This document shows, in pieces, positions 1 to 8,958 of a stretch of 64,000 nucleotides of DNA (position 1 is the first letter of the stretch; the number at the start of each line of letters is the position of its first letter). The notes under the pieces were generated by a model. It had not been told where the DNA came from. It searched no databases and saw only the letters and a program-made list of their open reading frames with translations. This DNA comes from Brumimicrobium sp. (GTDB lineage: Bacteria > Bacteroidota > Bacteroidia > Flavobacteriales_D > Crocinitomicaceae), in contig JAMLGZ010000001.1 in the NCBI GenBank assembly GCA_023957385.1, positions 1,350,923 to 1,414,922 of the forward strand, given 5' to 3'. Both the position numbers and the translations under genes were made by a program.

Positions 1-27
1 TTGAAAGAATTATTTTATGTAGGCTAG

Positions 28-633
28 CTATCTAGTAGGGATAATCCATTTCATTTTTCCACGGATTGATTGTGAAATTAAATAGTTGAATGGGAGAGAA
101 TCATGTTGAAACACGGCCTTTTCCCATGACTTTCTATCAACAATATTGTTGCTTTCTAAAAAATAAATAGATTGGTTGCTTTGAGCTAGTAAAAAGGAAT
201 TTTTACTTCCATTTACTCTTTCCAATATGCGTATAGAGCGACAATCAGTATTGAAGCAATCCAACCAGTTAAAGAATGCATTCATGGATTTTGCGCTATC
301 AGTATAATCCCATTGGAGAAAATGAAAAGCAATTGTGTCCAGAGTAAAGTAATATTCTTTCTTATTTGTATATCCCAACCGATTGGGAAGAAAAATAGCT
401 TTATCATCTGTGAGAATATTTCTGTTGTTAAATTGAATATGGGGAAATGTAGTAGTTAATGTTTTTTGAAATTCATCTAAAGAATGGACTTCTTTATGTG
501 TAGTATCTTCTTCATATACGTAATTACTTTGAGATTGAGGGAGTAAACTAGATGAATCAACTACAACGGATTCATTTTTTCCGCAAGAAAATAAGATTAA
601 AAGAAAAAATAATATCAAGAATGTATGTTTCAT
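28..633 (-). CDS. Hypothetical lipoprotein
   Basis: A 201-residue protein of unknown function. It begins with a short charged stretch, a hydrophobic segment and a lipobox (LFSCGK, Cys at residue 17), so it should be a lipid-anchored envelope protein. The rest is polar, with no recognised catalytic motif; CFNTDC near residues 127-132 is the only cysteine pair. It is the last gene of a tight leftward group: the aldolase gene stops 3 bases upstream of this start. The lipoprotein assignment is solid; the function is not known. Confidence 0.75.
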   Translation of the reverse strand: MKHTFLILFFLLILFSCGKNESVVVDSSSLLPQSQSNYVYEEDTTHKEVHSLDEFQKTLTTTFPHIQFNNRNILTDDKAIFLPNRLGYTNKKEYYFTLDTIAFHFLQWDYTDSAKSMNAFFNWLDCFNTDCRSIRILERVNGSKNSFLLAQSNQSIYFLESNNIVDRKSWEKAVFQHDSLPFNYLISQSIRGKMKWIIPTR

Positions 634-636
634 GTC

Positions 637-1656
637 TTACAAATGCTTGAATTGTTCTAAAGTATAATCTACGGCAACAGGTGATATGTCCAAATGGGTT
701 ACTAATCTGATTCTTTGTGCACCAAACTCAGAAATAAGTACTCCTCTTTCTTTTAATGTATGCACTAGTTTTTTTGTTTCAACTGATTTAGTAATGTAGG
801 CTACCACAATATTCGTATCCACGGAAAGTACTTTTTCTACCCAAGGTAAACTGCTTAATCCTTCTCCAAGAATACGCGCATGTTGGTGGTCTTCCTTAAG
901 TCGCGCTATATTATTGTGTAGTGCATAGAGACCTCCAGCAGCAATAATTCCGGCTTGTCTCATTCCTCCTCCCATGACTTTACGTACACGTCTGGCTTTT
1001 TGAATAAATTCTGTAGAGCCAAGTAGGAGAGAGCCAACTGGAGCACCCAAGCCTTTAGAAAGACATACAGAGATAGTATCAAATTGACTAGCGTAGGTTG
1101 ATGGCTCAATTCCGTTTTCAGTGAGTGCATTGAAAATACGTGCGCCATCTAAATGAAGGGGGATATGATGTTTTAAACAAACTTCCCTTATCCTTTTAAT
1201 TTCTTCAAAATCATATTTAGCCCCGCCTCCACGATTCATGGTGTCTTCAATAGATACTAAAGCTGTCAAGGGGTAATGTGGATTACTACTATCTTTTATG
1301 TTTTTTTCTACGTTTGTTGCTGTGATTCTTCCTCTATCTCCTGGTAAAAGACAAACAGATGCGCCAGAGTTTTTAGCTATACCTCCTCCTTCATATAAAA
1401 AGATATGTGCTTCTTCCGAACATATCACCTCATCACCTGGCTTGCAATGGACATTGATTGCAATTTGATTTGTTTGTGTGCCTGAGGTGCAATAAAGGGC
1501 GGCTTCTTTGCCAAAATAATTTGCACTATATCTTTCTAATTCATTAACTGTAGGGTCTTCTTGAAAAACATCATCACCTACTTCGGCAGCTAACATAAAG
1601 GCTCTCATTTCTAGAGAAGGCTTTGTAACAGTATCTGATCGTAAATCTACTAACAT
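637..1656 (-). CDS. ltaE: Low-specificity L-threonine aldolase
   Basis: PLP-dependent aldolase of the beta-eliminating lyase family (fold type I) that cleaves L-threonine or L-allo-threonine to glycine and acetaldehyde in the cytoplasm. The N-terminus (DLRSDTVTKPS) and GDDVFQEDPT are hallmarks of the family. SGTQTNQIA forms the cofactor phosphate pocket, LHLDGARIFNA carries the PLP-binding Asp, and SKGLGAPVGS carries the Schiff-base Lys. At 339 residues it has the usual length. It is separated by 2 bases from the methyltransferase gene upstream and by 3 from the lipoprotein gene downstream, so the three are probably cotranscribed. Stereospecificity cannot be read from sequence. Confidence 0.93.
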   Translation of the reverse strand: MLVDLRSDTVTKPSLEMRAFMLAAEVGDDVFQEDPTVNELERYSANYFGKEAALYCTSGTQTNQIAINVHCKPGDEVICSEEAHIFLYEGGGIAKNSGASVCLLPGDRGRITATNVEKNIKDSSNPHYPLTALVSIEDTMNRGGGAKYDFEEIKRIREVCLKHHIPLHLDGARIFNALTENGIEPSTYASQFDTISVCLSKGLGAPVGSLLLGSTEFIQKARRVRKVMGGGMRQAGIIAAGGLYALHNNIARLKEDHQHARILGEGLSSLPWVEKVLSVDTNIVVAYITKSVETKKLVHTLKERGVLISEFGAQRIRLVTHLDISPVAVDYTLEQFKHL

Positions 1657-1658
1657 GG

Positions 1659-2300
1659 CTACTTCTTTCGTATTATCATCAATCCATCTCTGATAGGTAG
1701 AAGAATATTTTCTACACGCTCATCTTGTTGGACAATTTTATTAAATTCTTTTAATATTTTAGTGTCTGAATCATTTGATTTCACTTCCTCCACAACTTTT
1801 CCTGACCATAGTATATTGTCAGCTATAATCACTCCACCAGAAGGTATGATATCAATTGCCAAATTATAATAATGAATATAATTTGCTTTGTCGGCATCGA
1901 TAAAAACCAAATCAAATTGTTGTGAAAGTGTTGGGATAATCTCTAGGGCATTTCCAATTATAAGTTGAATTTTATCTGTCATCCCTGCTTTCTCAATATA
2001 TTCTTGTATAAAATCTTCTAATTCGTAATTAACATCAAGGGTTATGAGTTGACCATCTTTCTGTAAACCTTCAGCCAAACAAAGTGCAGAATATCCTGTG
2101 TAAGTCCCAATTTCGAGGATGTTTTTTGGATGTATGAATTTACTAATCATACTTAACAAACGACCTTGATAATGTCCAGAAAGCATACGAGGGTTAGCAA
2201 GTCTCAGATGGGTTTTTCGATTTAATTCATATAAAACATCTGATTCTTTGGAAATATGTTCTTCGGTGTATTCTTCTATTTTTTCATCTATAAAACTCAT
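1659..2300 (-). CDS. SAM-dependent O-methyltransferase (catechol/caffeoyl-CoA type)
   Basis: 213-residue class I methyltransferase of the Methyltransf_3 (COMT/CCoAOMT) family. Motif I is ILEIGTYTGYSALCLAEGL. The metal-binding Asp is in DLVFIDADKANY, followed by GGVIIADNILWSGKV, all typical of Mg2+-dependent O-methyltransferases. The substrate is unknown. A longer reading frame extends to 2372, but its first 24 codons run into the 3' end of the RNase P RNA (2323-2686). The internal ATG at 2300 (MSFIDEKIEEY) is therefore the supported start, and it gives the family's usual length. It leads the three-gene leftward group with ltaE and may be read from the rnpB promoter. Confidence 0.9.
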   Translation of the reverse strand: MSFIDEKIEEYTEEHISKESDVLYELNRKTHLRLANPRMLSGHYQGRLLSMISKFIHPKNILEIGTYTGYSALCLAEGLQKDGQLITLDVNYELEDFIQEYIEKAGMTDKIQLIIGNALEIIPTLSQQFDLVFIDADKANYIHYYNLAIDIIPSGGVIIADNILWSGKVVEEVKSNDSDTKILKEFNKIVQQDERVENILLPIRDGLMIIRKK

Positions 2301-2322
2301 GGCATAAAGATAAAATAAAAAA

Positions 2323-2686
2323 GGCAAACCATAAGCCGGGTTCTGTGTACTATTTTCATAGCAGTTTGTCATTTATCTAGTCCTGATGTCACCATCAGGA
2401 TCAATCAACCTACCCTCCGAGTTGGACGAGCAGTCCTCAAGCCTCGGTTTACATGGTCTTTCAGCTCGTAAGGTTTACCGTGCCCCCGAATGTCGCCACC
2501 GGAGCGGTGAGCTCTTACCTCACCTTTTCACTATGACCTCAACATATACATGACGAGGCTACCTGTTTTCTGTGGCACTATCTGTTCCCGCAAATGCGAG
2601 ACCTTCCCGTTAGGAAGTACGATGCTCTATGCTGCCCGGACTTTCCTCTCTTCCGTTTACACGGAACAGCGACAAACGGACTTGCC
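2323..2686 (-). ncRNA. rnpB: RNase P RNA (bacterial class A)
   Basis: Catalytic RNA of ribonuclease P, which removes the 5' leader of pre-tRNAs. Read on the minus strand it starts GGCAAGTCC, carries the universally conserved P4/J3-4 block GAGGAAAGTCCGGGC (2640-2654), and ends with AACCCGGCTTATGGTTTGCC, whose last bases pair with the 5' GGCAA to form P1. The length of about 364 nt fits class A. The region is much richer in G+C than its surroundings. Open reading frames crossing it on both strands are accidental. Confidence 0.96.
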
Positions 2687-2692
2687 TTTTTG

Positions 2693-2700
2693 CAAAGATA
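2693..2700 (-). promoter_or_regulatory. -7 box of the rnpB promoter
   Basis: TATCTTTG on the minus strand is a perfect match to the Bacteroidota -7 consensus TAnnTTTG and lies 6 bases before the mapped 5' end of rnpB. The start site would be near 2688. No clear -33 TTTG is visible. Confidence 0.7.
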
Positions 2701-2704
2701 TAAT

Positions 2705-3811
2705 TTATTCTATAACTATACGATGGTGAACAGTTCCCTTTTTTGTAATCACTTGCAATGTATATATTCCAGAGACAAGTTGACTCACATCCAAGGTGAT
2801 TTCTTTTCCGGAACAGATTTTATCATATACAAACTCTCCTAGAGTATTTACGATAGAAACTTTCTCTAGCTCAGTAGCTGATGAAAGATTGATTATGTCA
2901 TGAGTGGGATTTGGATATAAGCGAATATCCATGGTTTCATTGTTAACATGTAAATAGTTATTATTTAGATGTGATACTTTACGAGGAATTTCACTTCCAA
3001 AAACACCTTCTGTTTCAACTTTTAGGATAGGTCTTTTATAATCTTTACCCCACCATTCATATTCATTGATAACACGGTCGATGGGGAACCACATATCAGT
3101 AGAGCTATCTAATTTCAGGTTAACAGAATCTGTTTCAGTAATAGTGTGTTTAATGCGTACTACCTCAAAATTCCCATAGGGGGTAGCAAGAGTTCCGTAT
3201 CCATCTACAACACTTATTTTTTGTCTATATTGAAGAATTTTAACTTGATCAATTATAGGAGCAAAAGAAAATTTAGTGTAAGCTCTTGACTCCATGGTGT
3301 CTCCATAAGTAAATGGCAGGTTGTATCCTAATTCTATTGTATCACTTTTGATACCAACACCTTGTCCAGCAACTTCGAGGCTATAACCAGGATATGTAAT
3401 CTTGTCATTGGCGACTTTTATAATTCTATTAAATCCTTTTATTTCAAGTCCACCAGGCATGAAATTAGCTAATATCGTTCCAATTTGTTCTATAGGAAGA
3501 CCGTTGTCATACGGTAAGAAATAACTAGATTTATATTTGGCTGGAGCTAAATTTCCAAAATATAAATTAACTAACACACCTCCTGTAGATATTTTTTTAG
3601 GAATTTCTTCTTCATAGCTTTCTTCTGTTAGATCCGTAAAGTCCCATGTCATATTTTCACCTGTAGCATGATAATCTAATGAGGGGAAAATAGAAATAAA
3701 TACCCCCGCAGAATCTCCAAGAGCTATGAAGTCATCTTTATCGATACTGATTTGAGAATAAGATATATTACCTATAAAGATTATAGAGAGTAAAAGGAGT
3801 GTTGTTTTCAT
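2705..3811 (-). CDS. Secreted protein with T9SS type A sorting domain
   Basis: 368-residue exported protein of unknown activity. It has an N-terminal signal peptide (MKTTLLLLSIIFIGNISYS). Its last 75 or so residues form a T9SS type A domain: RLYPNPTHDIINL, then VSIVNTLGEFVY and SGIYTLQVITKKG, a standard Por-secretion module. The central region resembles other Bacteroidota surface proteins of unknown function; no catalytic motif is recognised. An alternative ATG 9 bases upstream (3820) would add MQK. The shorter start gives a classical signal peptide and is preferred. The stop codon lies beside the rnpB promoter. Confidence 0.85.
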   Translation of the reverse strand: MKTTLLLLSIIFIGNISYSQISIDKDDFIALGDSAGVFISIFPSLDYHATGENMTWDFTDLTEESYEEEIPKKISTGGVLVNLYFGNLAPAKYKSSYFLPYDNGLPIEQIGTILANFMPGGLEIKGFNRIIKVANDKITYPGYSLEVAGQGVGIKSDTIELGYNLPFTYGDTMESRAYTKFSFAPIIDQVKILQYRQKISVVDGYGTLATPYGNFEVVRIKHTITETDSVNLKLDSSTDMWFPIDRVINEYEWWGKDYKRPILKVETEGVFGSEIPRKVSHLNNNYLHVNNETMDIRLYPNPTHDIINLSSATELEKVSIVNTLGEFVYDKICSGKEITLDVSQLVSGIYTLQVITKKGTVHHRIVIE

Positions 3812-3922
3812 TTTTTGCATGTTTAGTGTCGGAAAAGTACAAAAAAAACAACAACTAATGTATTATTAATAAAAAAAATACATAAATGATTCTATAAGAA
3901 ATGTAAACGGTAAGTTCTTTAT

Positions 3923-5296
3923 TTATGAGCGTGCAAATTGACTAATAAATTGATTCTTAGGTAATGTAATTTGTTCTCCACTAATCATATTTTTATATGT
4001 GACCGTATTTTCTTTTAACTCATTCTCACCGATGATAATTGTATATTTTGTATTTCTATCATCGGCATATTTGAATTGCTTTTTTAATTTTGCTTCATCT
4101 GGGTATATTTCTACAATTCTTCCTGATTTCCGTAGCTCACGAGCGATGGTTAACGCATAATCTACTTCCTTCTCTCCAAAATTCACAAATAGAAATTCCA
4201 ATGATGATGAAATATTCTCGGGAAACAAATTCAATTCGGTGAGTACATCGTATATTCTATCTGCTCCAAATGAAATACCGACTCCTGATAAACCTTCTTT
4301 TCCAAATAAACCAGTTAAGTTGTCATATCTACCTCCACCACAAATGGAACCTATCTGTACGCCATTTACTTTTACTTCAAAAATGGCTCCTGTATAGTAA
4401 TTTAATCCGCGGGCAAGTGTTACATCAAAGGATAATTTAGCAGTTTGTAAACCCAGTTCTTTCGTTTTGTTTAATACGAATTCGAGTTCACGTATTCCTT
4501 CTAAACCTACTTTGCTATCCTTAAGGAAATCTTTCATGAATGCAATTGTCTGGTCGTTGTCATTTTTTAAACGAAATAAAGGTGCTATTCTCTGAATGGC
4601 AATTGCACTCACTCCTTTTTCTTCTAATTCTTTGATAACTCCTTCTTCTCCAATTTTATCTAATTTATCGATAGCAACAGTAATATCAATAATTTTTTCA
4701 GCCTCGTTGGTTATTTCAGCAATTCCACTGAGTATTTTTCGGTTATTGATGAGTATAGTGAAGTCGGGGATCTTTAATTTAGAAAGTACCTCATCAAAAA
4801 TCTGCACAAAATCGACTTCAAATAATAAAGAATCACTCCCGACAACATCTGCATCACACTGATAAAATTCTTGGTATCTTCCTTTTTGTGGACGATCAGC
4901 TCTCCATACAGGTTGAATTTGATATCTCTTAAAGGGAAAATTAATTTCATTTTGATGTTGAACAACAAATCTGGCAAAAGGAACAGTTAAATCGTATCGC
5001 AATGCTTTTTCTGATATTGAGTTTGCGAATCGAGGTAAATTATCATCCTGAATTGCTTGAAAATCAGCTTTCTTAAGTTTGTCGCCCGAATTTAAAATTC
5101 GAAATATAAGTCTATCGCCCTCTTCACCGTATTTTCCTAATAAAGTACTAGAAAGTTCGTATGAAGGTGTTTCAATAGGAGCAAAGCCATATATTTTAAA
5201 GATGTTTTTGATAGTATCAAAGATATAATCTCTACGATATACTTGATAAGGAAGAAAATCTCTTGTTCCTTTTGGTATGCTGGGGGATTGTGACAT
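3923..5296 (-). CDS. hisS: Histidyl-tRNA synthetase
   Basis: Class II aminoacyl-tRNA synthetase that charges tRNA-His. The 457 residues open with GTRDFLPYQVYRRDYIF (class II motif 1 region). YDLTVPFARFV and KRYQIQPVWRADRPQKGRYQEFYQCDADVVG form motif 2, LARGLNYYTGAIFEV is the histidine-specific motif (His A), and GVGISFGADRIYDVL is motif 3. The C-terminal anticodon-binding domain (about residues 360-450) is present. It is bounded upstream by a strong terminator (5314-5346), so it is expressed on its own. Confidence 0.97.
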   Translation of the reverse strand: MSQSPSIPKGTRDFLPYQVYRRDYIFDTIKNIFKIYGFAPIETPSYELSSTLLGKYGEEGDRLIFRILNSGDKLKKADFQAIQDDNLPRFANSISEKALRYDLTVPFARFVVQHQNEINFPFKRYQIQPVWRADRPQKGRYQEFYQCDADVVGSDSLLFEVDFVQIFDEVLSKLKIPDFTILINNRKILSGIAEITNEAEKIIDITVAIDKLDKIGEEGVIKELEEKGVSAIAIQRIAPLFRLKNDNDQTIAFMKDFLKDSKVGLEGIRELEFVLNKTKELGLQTAKLSFDVTLARGLNYYTGAIFEVKVNGVQIGSICGGGRYDNLTGLFGKEGLSGVGISFGADRIYDVLTELNLFPENISSSLEFLFVNFGEKEVDYALTIARELRKSGRIVEIYPDEAKLKKQFKYADDRNTKYTIIIGENELKENTVTYKNMISGEQITLPKNQFISQFARS

Positions 5297-5313
5297 TATG
5301 TGTTCTATTTTTC

Positions 5314-5346
5314 AAAAAAAAACCATACCGAATGTTGGTATGGTTT
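5314..5346 (-). terminator. Rho-independent terminator after the zinc-ribbon gene
   Basis: A 9-10 bp perfect stem (AACCATACC / GGTATGGTT) with a 7-base loop, followed on the minus strand by a run of seven T. It ends the nif3/zinc-ribbon transcript before hisS. Confidence 0.85.
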
Positions 5347-5396
5347 AAATACAATATTTTGTTGTTTTGTGTGGTGACTTAAACCATCTATCGGAA

Positions 5397-6227
5397 TTAC
5401 TTTTCTTCCATTACATGATGAGGAACTAAGATCCTTCCACAGTTTTCACAAGCGATAATCTTTTTCTCTTGCTCAATATCGATTTGTTTCTGAGGTGGAA
5501 TTCTATTGAAACATCCACCGCAAGAATCTCTATCTACTGGAACAACAGCTAAACCATTTTTAGCATTTTTTCTTAGTCTATCATAAGCAATCTGAAGGTG
5601 ATCATCTAATTTCTTTCTTGCTTTATCAGATTTAACTCTCAATTTTTCTTCTTCAGCTTCTGTTTCAGCAATAATGTTATCTAATTCTGCTTTTTTACTA
5701 GCTAAATCAGATTTTCTTCCTTCAATTGCAGCAGCAACTTCAGCGATTTCTTGATTCTTATATTCAATTTGAGCTTTTGCTTCTTTAATTTTCTTATCGT
5801 GAACTTGAATTTCTAATTCTTGATATTCAATTTCTTTACTTAAAGATTCAAACTCTCTATTATTTCTAACGTTGTCTTGTTTCTCCTTGTATGCAATAAT
5901 AGCAGTTTGAGCATCTTTCTGCTCATTCTTTCTATTACTGATTTCAGTTTCAGTTTCTTTCAGTTCTTCGTTTAAACGATTTAGTTTCTTTTCTAAACCT
6001 TCTATACTTGCTTCAAGATCTTCGACTTCTAGAGGTAATTCACCTCTTATTGTGATAATTCTATCAATTTCAGAATCTACTCTTTGTAGATTTGCTAATG
6101 CTTCAACACGCTCTGAAATGCTAGCTGTTTTTTTTGTTTTTAACTCAGTGGGTTTTACTTCTTTTTCAGCTGCTTTCACCTCCTTTTCAGTTGTCTCACT
6201 TGCTTTAGCCTTTGTTTTTGTTGCCAT
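5397..6227 (-). CDS. Coiled-coil zinc-ribbon protein (zf-RING_7 / DUF164 family)
   Basis: 276-residue protein with a Lys/Glu/Thr/Ala-rich N-terminal tail (residues 1-35). A long antiparallel coiled coil follows (about 40-220), then a C-terminal zinc ribbon with CGGC and CENC pairs (SCGGCFNRIPPQ ... IACENCGRIL). The family is widespread, is often annotated as nucleic-acid binding, and lies next to nif3 in many genomes, as here (6 bases downstream of nif3). The exact role is unknown. The low-complexity tail is likely disordered. A terminator follows immediately. Confidence 0.88.
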   Translation of the reverse strand: MATKTKAKASETTEKEVKAAEKEVKPTELKTKKTASISERVEALANLQRVDSEIDRIITIRGELPLEVEDLEASIEGLEKKLNRLNEELKETETEISNRKNEQKDAQTAIIAYKEKQDNVRNNREFESLSKEIEYQELEIQVHDKKIKEAKAQIEYKNQEIAEVAAAIEGRKSDLASKKAELDNIIAETEAEEEKLRVKSDKARKKLDDHLQIAYDRLRKNAKNGLAVVPVDRDSCGGCFNRIPPQKQIDIEQEKKIIACENCGRILVPHHVMEEK

Positions 6228-6233
6228 ATAATG

Positions 6234-7334
6234 CTAAAAATAATTAATTGGGTTTGTATTTACCTTACTTAAATAGAACGCAAAGTTAATAAAATTTTTT
6301 CTCATTATACTCAAAATTAAATTTGAAGTAAATTGTTCACTTTCATAATGACCGATATCTGCGATAATTATTTGATCTTCTGCATCAAAAAATTCATGAT
6401 ATTTAAAGTCTGAAGTGATGTATATATCAGCGTTCTGTTGTTTTGCGTCTGCTAATAAAAAACTTCCTGAGCCTCCACAAAAAGCTACTTTTTTTATTTT
6501 CTTTTTTGTCAATTTTGTATGACGAATACATCCACAGTTGAAATTTTTTTTCAAATTTCCTAGAAAAATTTCCGTTTTCACTTCTTTTTCTAGCTCTCCA
6601 ATCATTCCAGCTCCCTCATCTTGATTGAAATTTGTTATAGGGTAGAGATCATAGGCAACTTCTTCATAGGGATGTGCTTTTAACATCGCTTGAATTATGG
6701 CATTTTCTTTATGGGAAGAGATCAAAATCTCCACACGTTTTTCTGCTACTTTTTCTCTTTTTCCATTTTTTCCAATGCTTGGGTTTGCAGATTCATTCGG
6801 TAAAAAATATCCCTCTCCGCTTGTTTCAAAAGAACATTCTGAATAATTACCAATATTACCACCTCCCGCATTAAAAATGGCCTTTGATACTTTCTCAACG
6901 TCCTTTACAGGGCAATAAAATACTAGTTTTTTAAGCGTATTTTGTGTTGGTGCTAGGATGCTTGGGTTTTTAATTCCTAAGTGATTAGCTATCTCATAAT
7001 TCACTCCTAAATGATAATTATCTAGGTTGGTGTGAGCTGCATAAATAGCAATATCATTTTTGATAGCTTTGATAACAGTACGTTCTACATAGTTTTTACC
7101 ATTTAGTTTTTTTAATCCTTTAAAAACAATAGGGTGGTGGGCTATGATTAAATTGGCTCCTAACTGGATCGCTTCATCAACCACTTCTTCTGTGCAGTCT
7201 AAGGTTAATAATGCAGACTTTACTTCTGCTTGTGGATCTCCTACAATAAGTCCTGAGTTGTCGTAGCCTTCCTGACTGCTTAATGGGGCTATTTCTTCGA
7301 GAGTTTTAGCTATATCTCTAATATAGACTGTCAT
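6234..7334 (-). CDS. Nif3-like dinuclear metal-centre protein
   Basis: 366-residue member of the NIF3/YbgI/YqfO family, which forms hexameric toroids with a dinuclear metal site. Metal ligands are visible in IIAHHPIVFKG, YAAHTNLDN and the C-terminal IGHYESEQF. The insert at about residues 130-240 is the PII-like domain of the longer YqfO type. A longer frame to 7397 begins with a TTG-type start and 21 poor codons. A -7 box (7356-7363) lies inside that extension, so translation from ATG 7334 (MTVYIRDIAKTLEE) is strongly preferred. It is cotranscribed with the zinc-ribbon gene. Roles in GTP cyclohydrolase-like or metal-insertion chemistry have been suggested for the family but not established. 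Confidence 0.92.
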   Translation of the reverse strand: MTVYIRDIAKTLEEIAPLSSQEGYDNSGLIVGDPQAEVKSALLTLDCTEEVVDEAIQLGANLIIAHHPIVFKGLKKLNGKNYVERTVIKAIKNDIAIYAAHTNLDNYHLGVNYEIANHLGIKNPSILAPTQNTLKKLVFYCPVKDVEKVSKAIFNAGGGNIGNYSECSFETSGEGYFLPNESANPSIGKNGKREKVAEKRVEILISSHKENAIIQAMLKAHPYEEVAYDLYPITNFNQDEGAGMIGELEKEVKTEIFLGNLKKNFNCGCIRHTKLTKKKIKKVAFCGGSGSFLLADAKQQNADIYITSDFKYHEFFDAEDQIIIADIGHYESEQFTSNLILSIMRKNFINFAFYLSKVNTNPINYF

Positions 7335-7355
7335 AAAATAAATTTTAATTCCCTC

Positions 7356-7363
7356 CAAAGATA
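7356..7363 (-). promoter_or_regulatory. -7 box of the nif3 promoter
   Basis: TATCTTTG on the minus strand, 22 bases before the ATG at 7334. It fits TAnnTTTG and excludes the longer upstream start. Confidence 0.65.
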
Positions 7364-7375
7364 GTTTAAATCTGC

Positions 7376-7410
7376 TAAAAAAATAAGAGATACTCAAGTA
7401 CCTCTTATTT
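7376..7410 (-). terminator. Terminator after the 7.4-8.0 kb lipoprotein gene
   Basis: A 9-bp inverted repeat (AAATAAGAG / CTCTTATTT) around a 12-base loop, with a T-rich tail on the minus strand. It separates the lipoprotein gene from the nif3 promoter. Confidence 0.75.
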
Positions 7411-7435
7411 ATAAAATATTTCGGATGTTGGAAAA

Positions 7436-8044
7436 TTAATGAGCTCCATAAGAATAATGACTTCCAGAAACTTCAAATTTTAAATCTACTTCTACCTCAA
7501 GATCATCTTGAAATTCTTTCAAATGTCCTTGAACAGTTCCTTTCATTCCCGTTGTTGTGATGTTTTTGAGTTTAATAGTATTGTTTGTACCAGGTTCATT
7601 GTTGGTAACTATATAGGTTCTCAGATTTCCAAAATTTAAATTATCGTATGTCTCTATGGTTGTTTCACCTATTTTATCATTTGTGGCATCCCAAGGAGTT
7701 AAATATGTACCAACCAAATCAGGATTAGGTTTATTTAAGGAAGTCATAGAAAATGTAATATTATAATATTTTCCATCAATAAAATTTGTTCCTGAGTTTA
7801 CATTGATGACATATATTGTGTCCCATCCATTATTCCCATTTTGAATAATATCCATATATGATTCAGAATATACGCTAGTGTCACTAATATTAACTACAAT
7901 TCCATTGCTGAAATTTAGAGTTCCAACTAAAATATTTCCGATGCTGTCCAACTCGACATCATCATTTGGTGGCACGTAGCCTTTTTCGCAACTAGTTGTT
8001 AGTGATATAAGGGCGACAAGTAGTATAAAGATAAATTTTTTCAT
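7436..8044 (-). CDS. Hypothetical lipoprotein
   Basis: 202-residue lipoprotein with signal MKKFIFILLVALISLTTSCEK (lipobox Cys at residue 19). The mature part alternates polar and hydrophobic residues in the manner of a beta-sandwich, ending KFEVSGSHYSYGAH, and resembles small Bacteroidota lipoproteins of unknown function. No catalytic residues are recognised. It is a single gene with its own terminator. Confidence 0.75.
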   Translation of the reverse strand: MKKFIFILLVALISLTTSCEKGYVPPNDDVELDSIGNILVGTLNFSNGIVVNISDTSVYSESYMDIIQNGNNGWDTIYVINVNSGTNFIDGKYYNITFSMTSLNKPNPDLVGTYLTPWDATNDKIGETTIETYDNLNFGNLRTYIVTNNEPGTNNTIKLKNITTTGMKGTVQGHLKEFQDDLEVEVDLKFEVSGSHYSYGAH

Positions 8045-8120
8045 ATTTCTAATTTTTTAATCCATTACAAATATAGAATGAGTATTTTTGATACACAATC
8101 CCCAGAATATGGGATGTAAG

Positions 8121-8909
8121 TTATCTGAGATTTGATTTAAATGGGTTTTTCCAGATTATGTCTATAGCAAAATGATGAATAGAACTTGGTTTATAGTATC
8201 CGACTAAATGATGCATATACCCGATGTCTAATTGAATGGATTGTTTGGTAAAAGTATGTGAATAATAGATTGAAAAACGACTATCTTTATATAGAAAAGG
8301 AGACCATTTAGTAGAAATAAATTGTTTTGTGCTTGAAAAAAGTTGTTCTGAAATTAGGATAACAGCGTGTTTTTTATCTTTTGTAAGATTAAATTTTAAT
8401 TTAACTCTTGCTCTTGTTCTTGCACGAAATTGTTCAGTATAGTAGCTGAAATCAGGGTTAAAGTATTGACCAAACTCTTGTTTTAATGAAGGAGTTATTG
8501 TTAAAAAATGAATGGGAATATCATAAGCGATTCCACTGGAAGTCTTTATTTCGTGTTTGAAAGGTACAGCTTTTTGATGATATGGATAGGTGGATTCATA
8601 GTTATATTTTGTATAATAATTAACCCCTATTGAAATATTTAACTGTGAACCTATACTATATTTGAAATCTTGCCTAATAGTAAATATGGAAGGTCGTTTA
8701 AATGAGTTTGTTTTATTTGGGTAACTCATTCTCCCTAAGGCTATAACAGACTCTGAAGTCCATTTGGTTTCTTGCTCTTTTTTATATATCTTTTGATGAA
8801 TCCCTATTGCGATCCATGCTGCTGATTGAGTGACTCCAACACCAGAAGGTGTGATTTGAGCATATGTATATATTGGAAAAATTAAAATAAGTAATATTAA
8901 CTGTTTCAT
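8121..8909 (-). CDS. Putative outer-membrane beta-barrel protein
   Basis: 262-residue exported protein with signal peptide MKQLILLILIFPIYTYAQ. The mature part has many alternating amphipathic strands with aromatic girdle residues (for example FSIYYSHTFTKQSIQLDIGYMHHLVGYY), suggesting an outer-membrane beta-barrel of about 10 strands, perhaps DUF2490-like. It has no recognised family motif. It lies downstream of the Pit transporter gene with a 49-base gap; cotranscription is possible. Confidence 0.6.
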   Translation of the reverse strand: MKQLILLILIFPIYTYAQITPSGVGVTQSAAWIAIGIHQKIYKKEQETKWTSESVIALGRMSYPNKTNSFKRPSIFTIRQDFKYSIGSQLNISIGVNYYTKYNYESTYPYHQKAVPFKHEIKTSSGIAYDIPIHFLTITPSLKQEFGQYFNPDFSYYTEQFRARTRARVKLKFNLTKDKKHAVILISEQLFSSTKQFISTKWSPFLYKDSRFSIYYSHTFTKQSIQLDIGYMHHLVGYYKPSSIHHFAIDIIWKNPFKSNLR

Positions 8910-8958
8910 TTTTTTATTTCTCCTAGATAACTATAAAGCTGTACTCAAAAAGGTTATA

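Noticed and set aside
2594..2842. An 82-codon plus-strand frame across the RNase P RNA gene
   Set aside because: It is the complement of a conserved structured RNA and of the T9SS protein end; no protein features.
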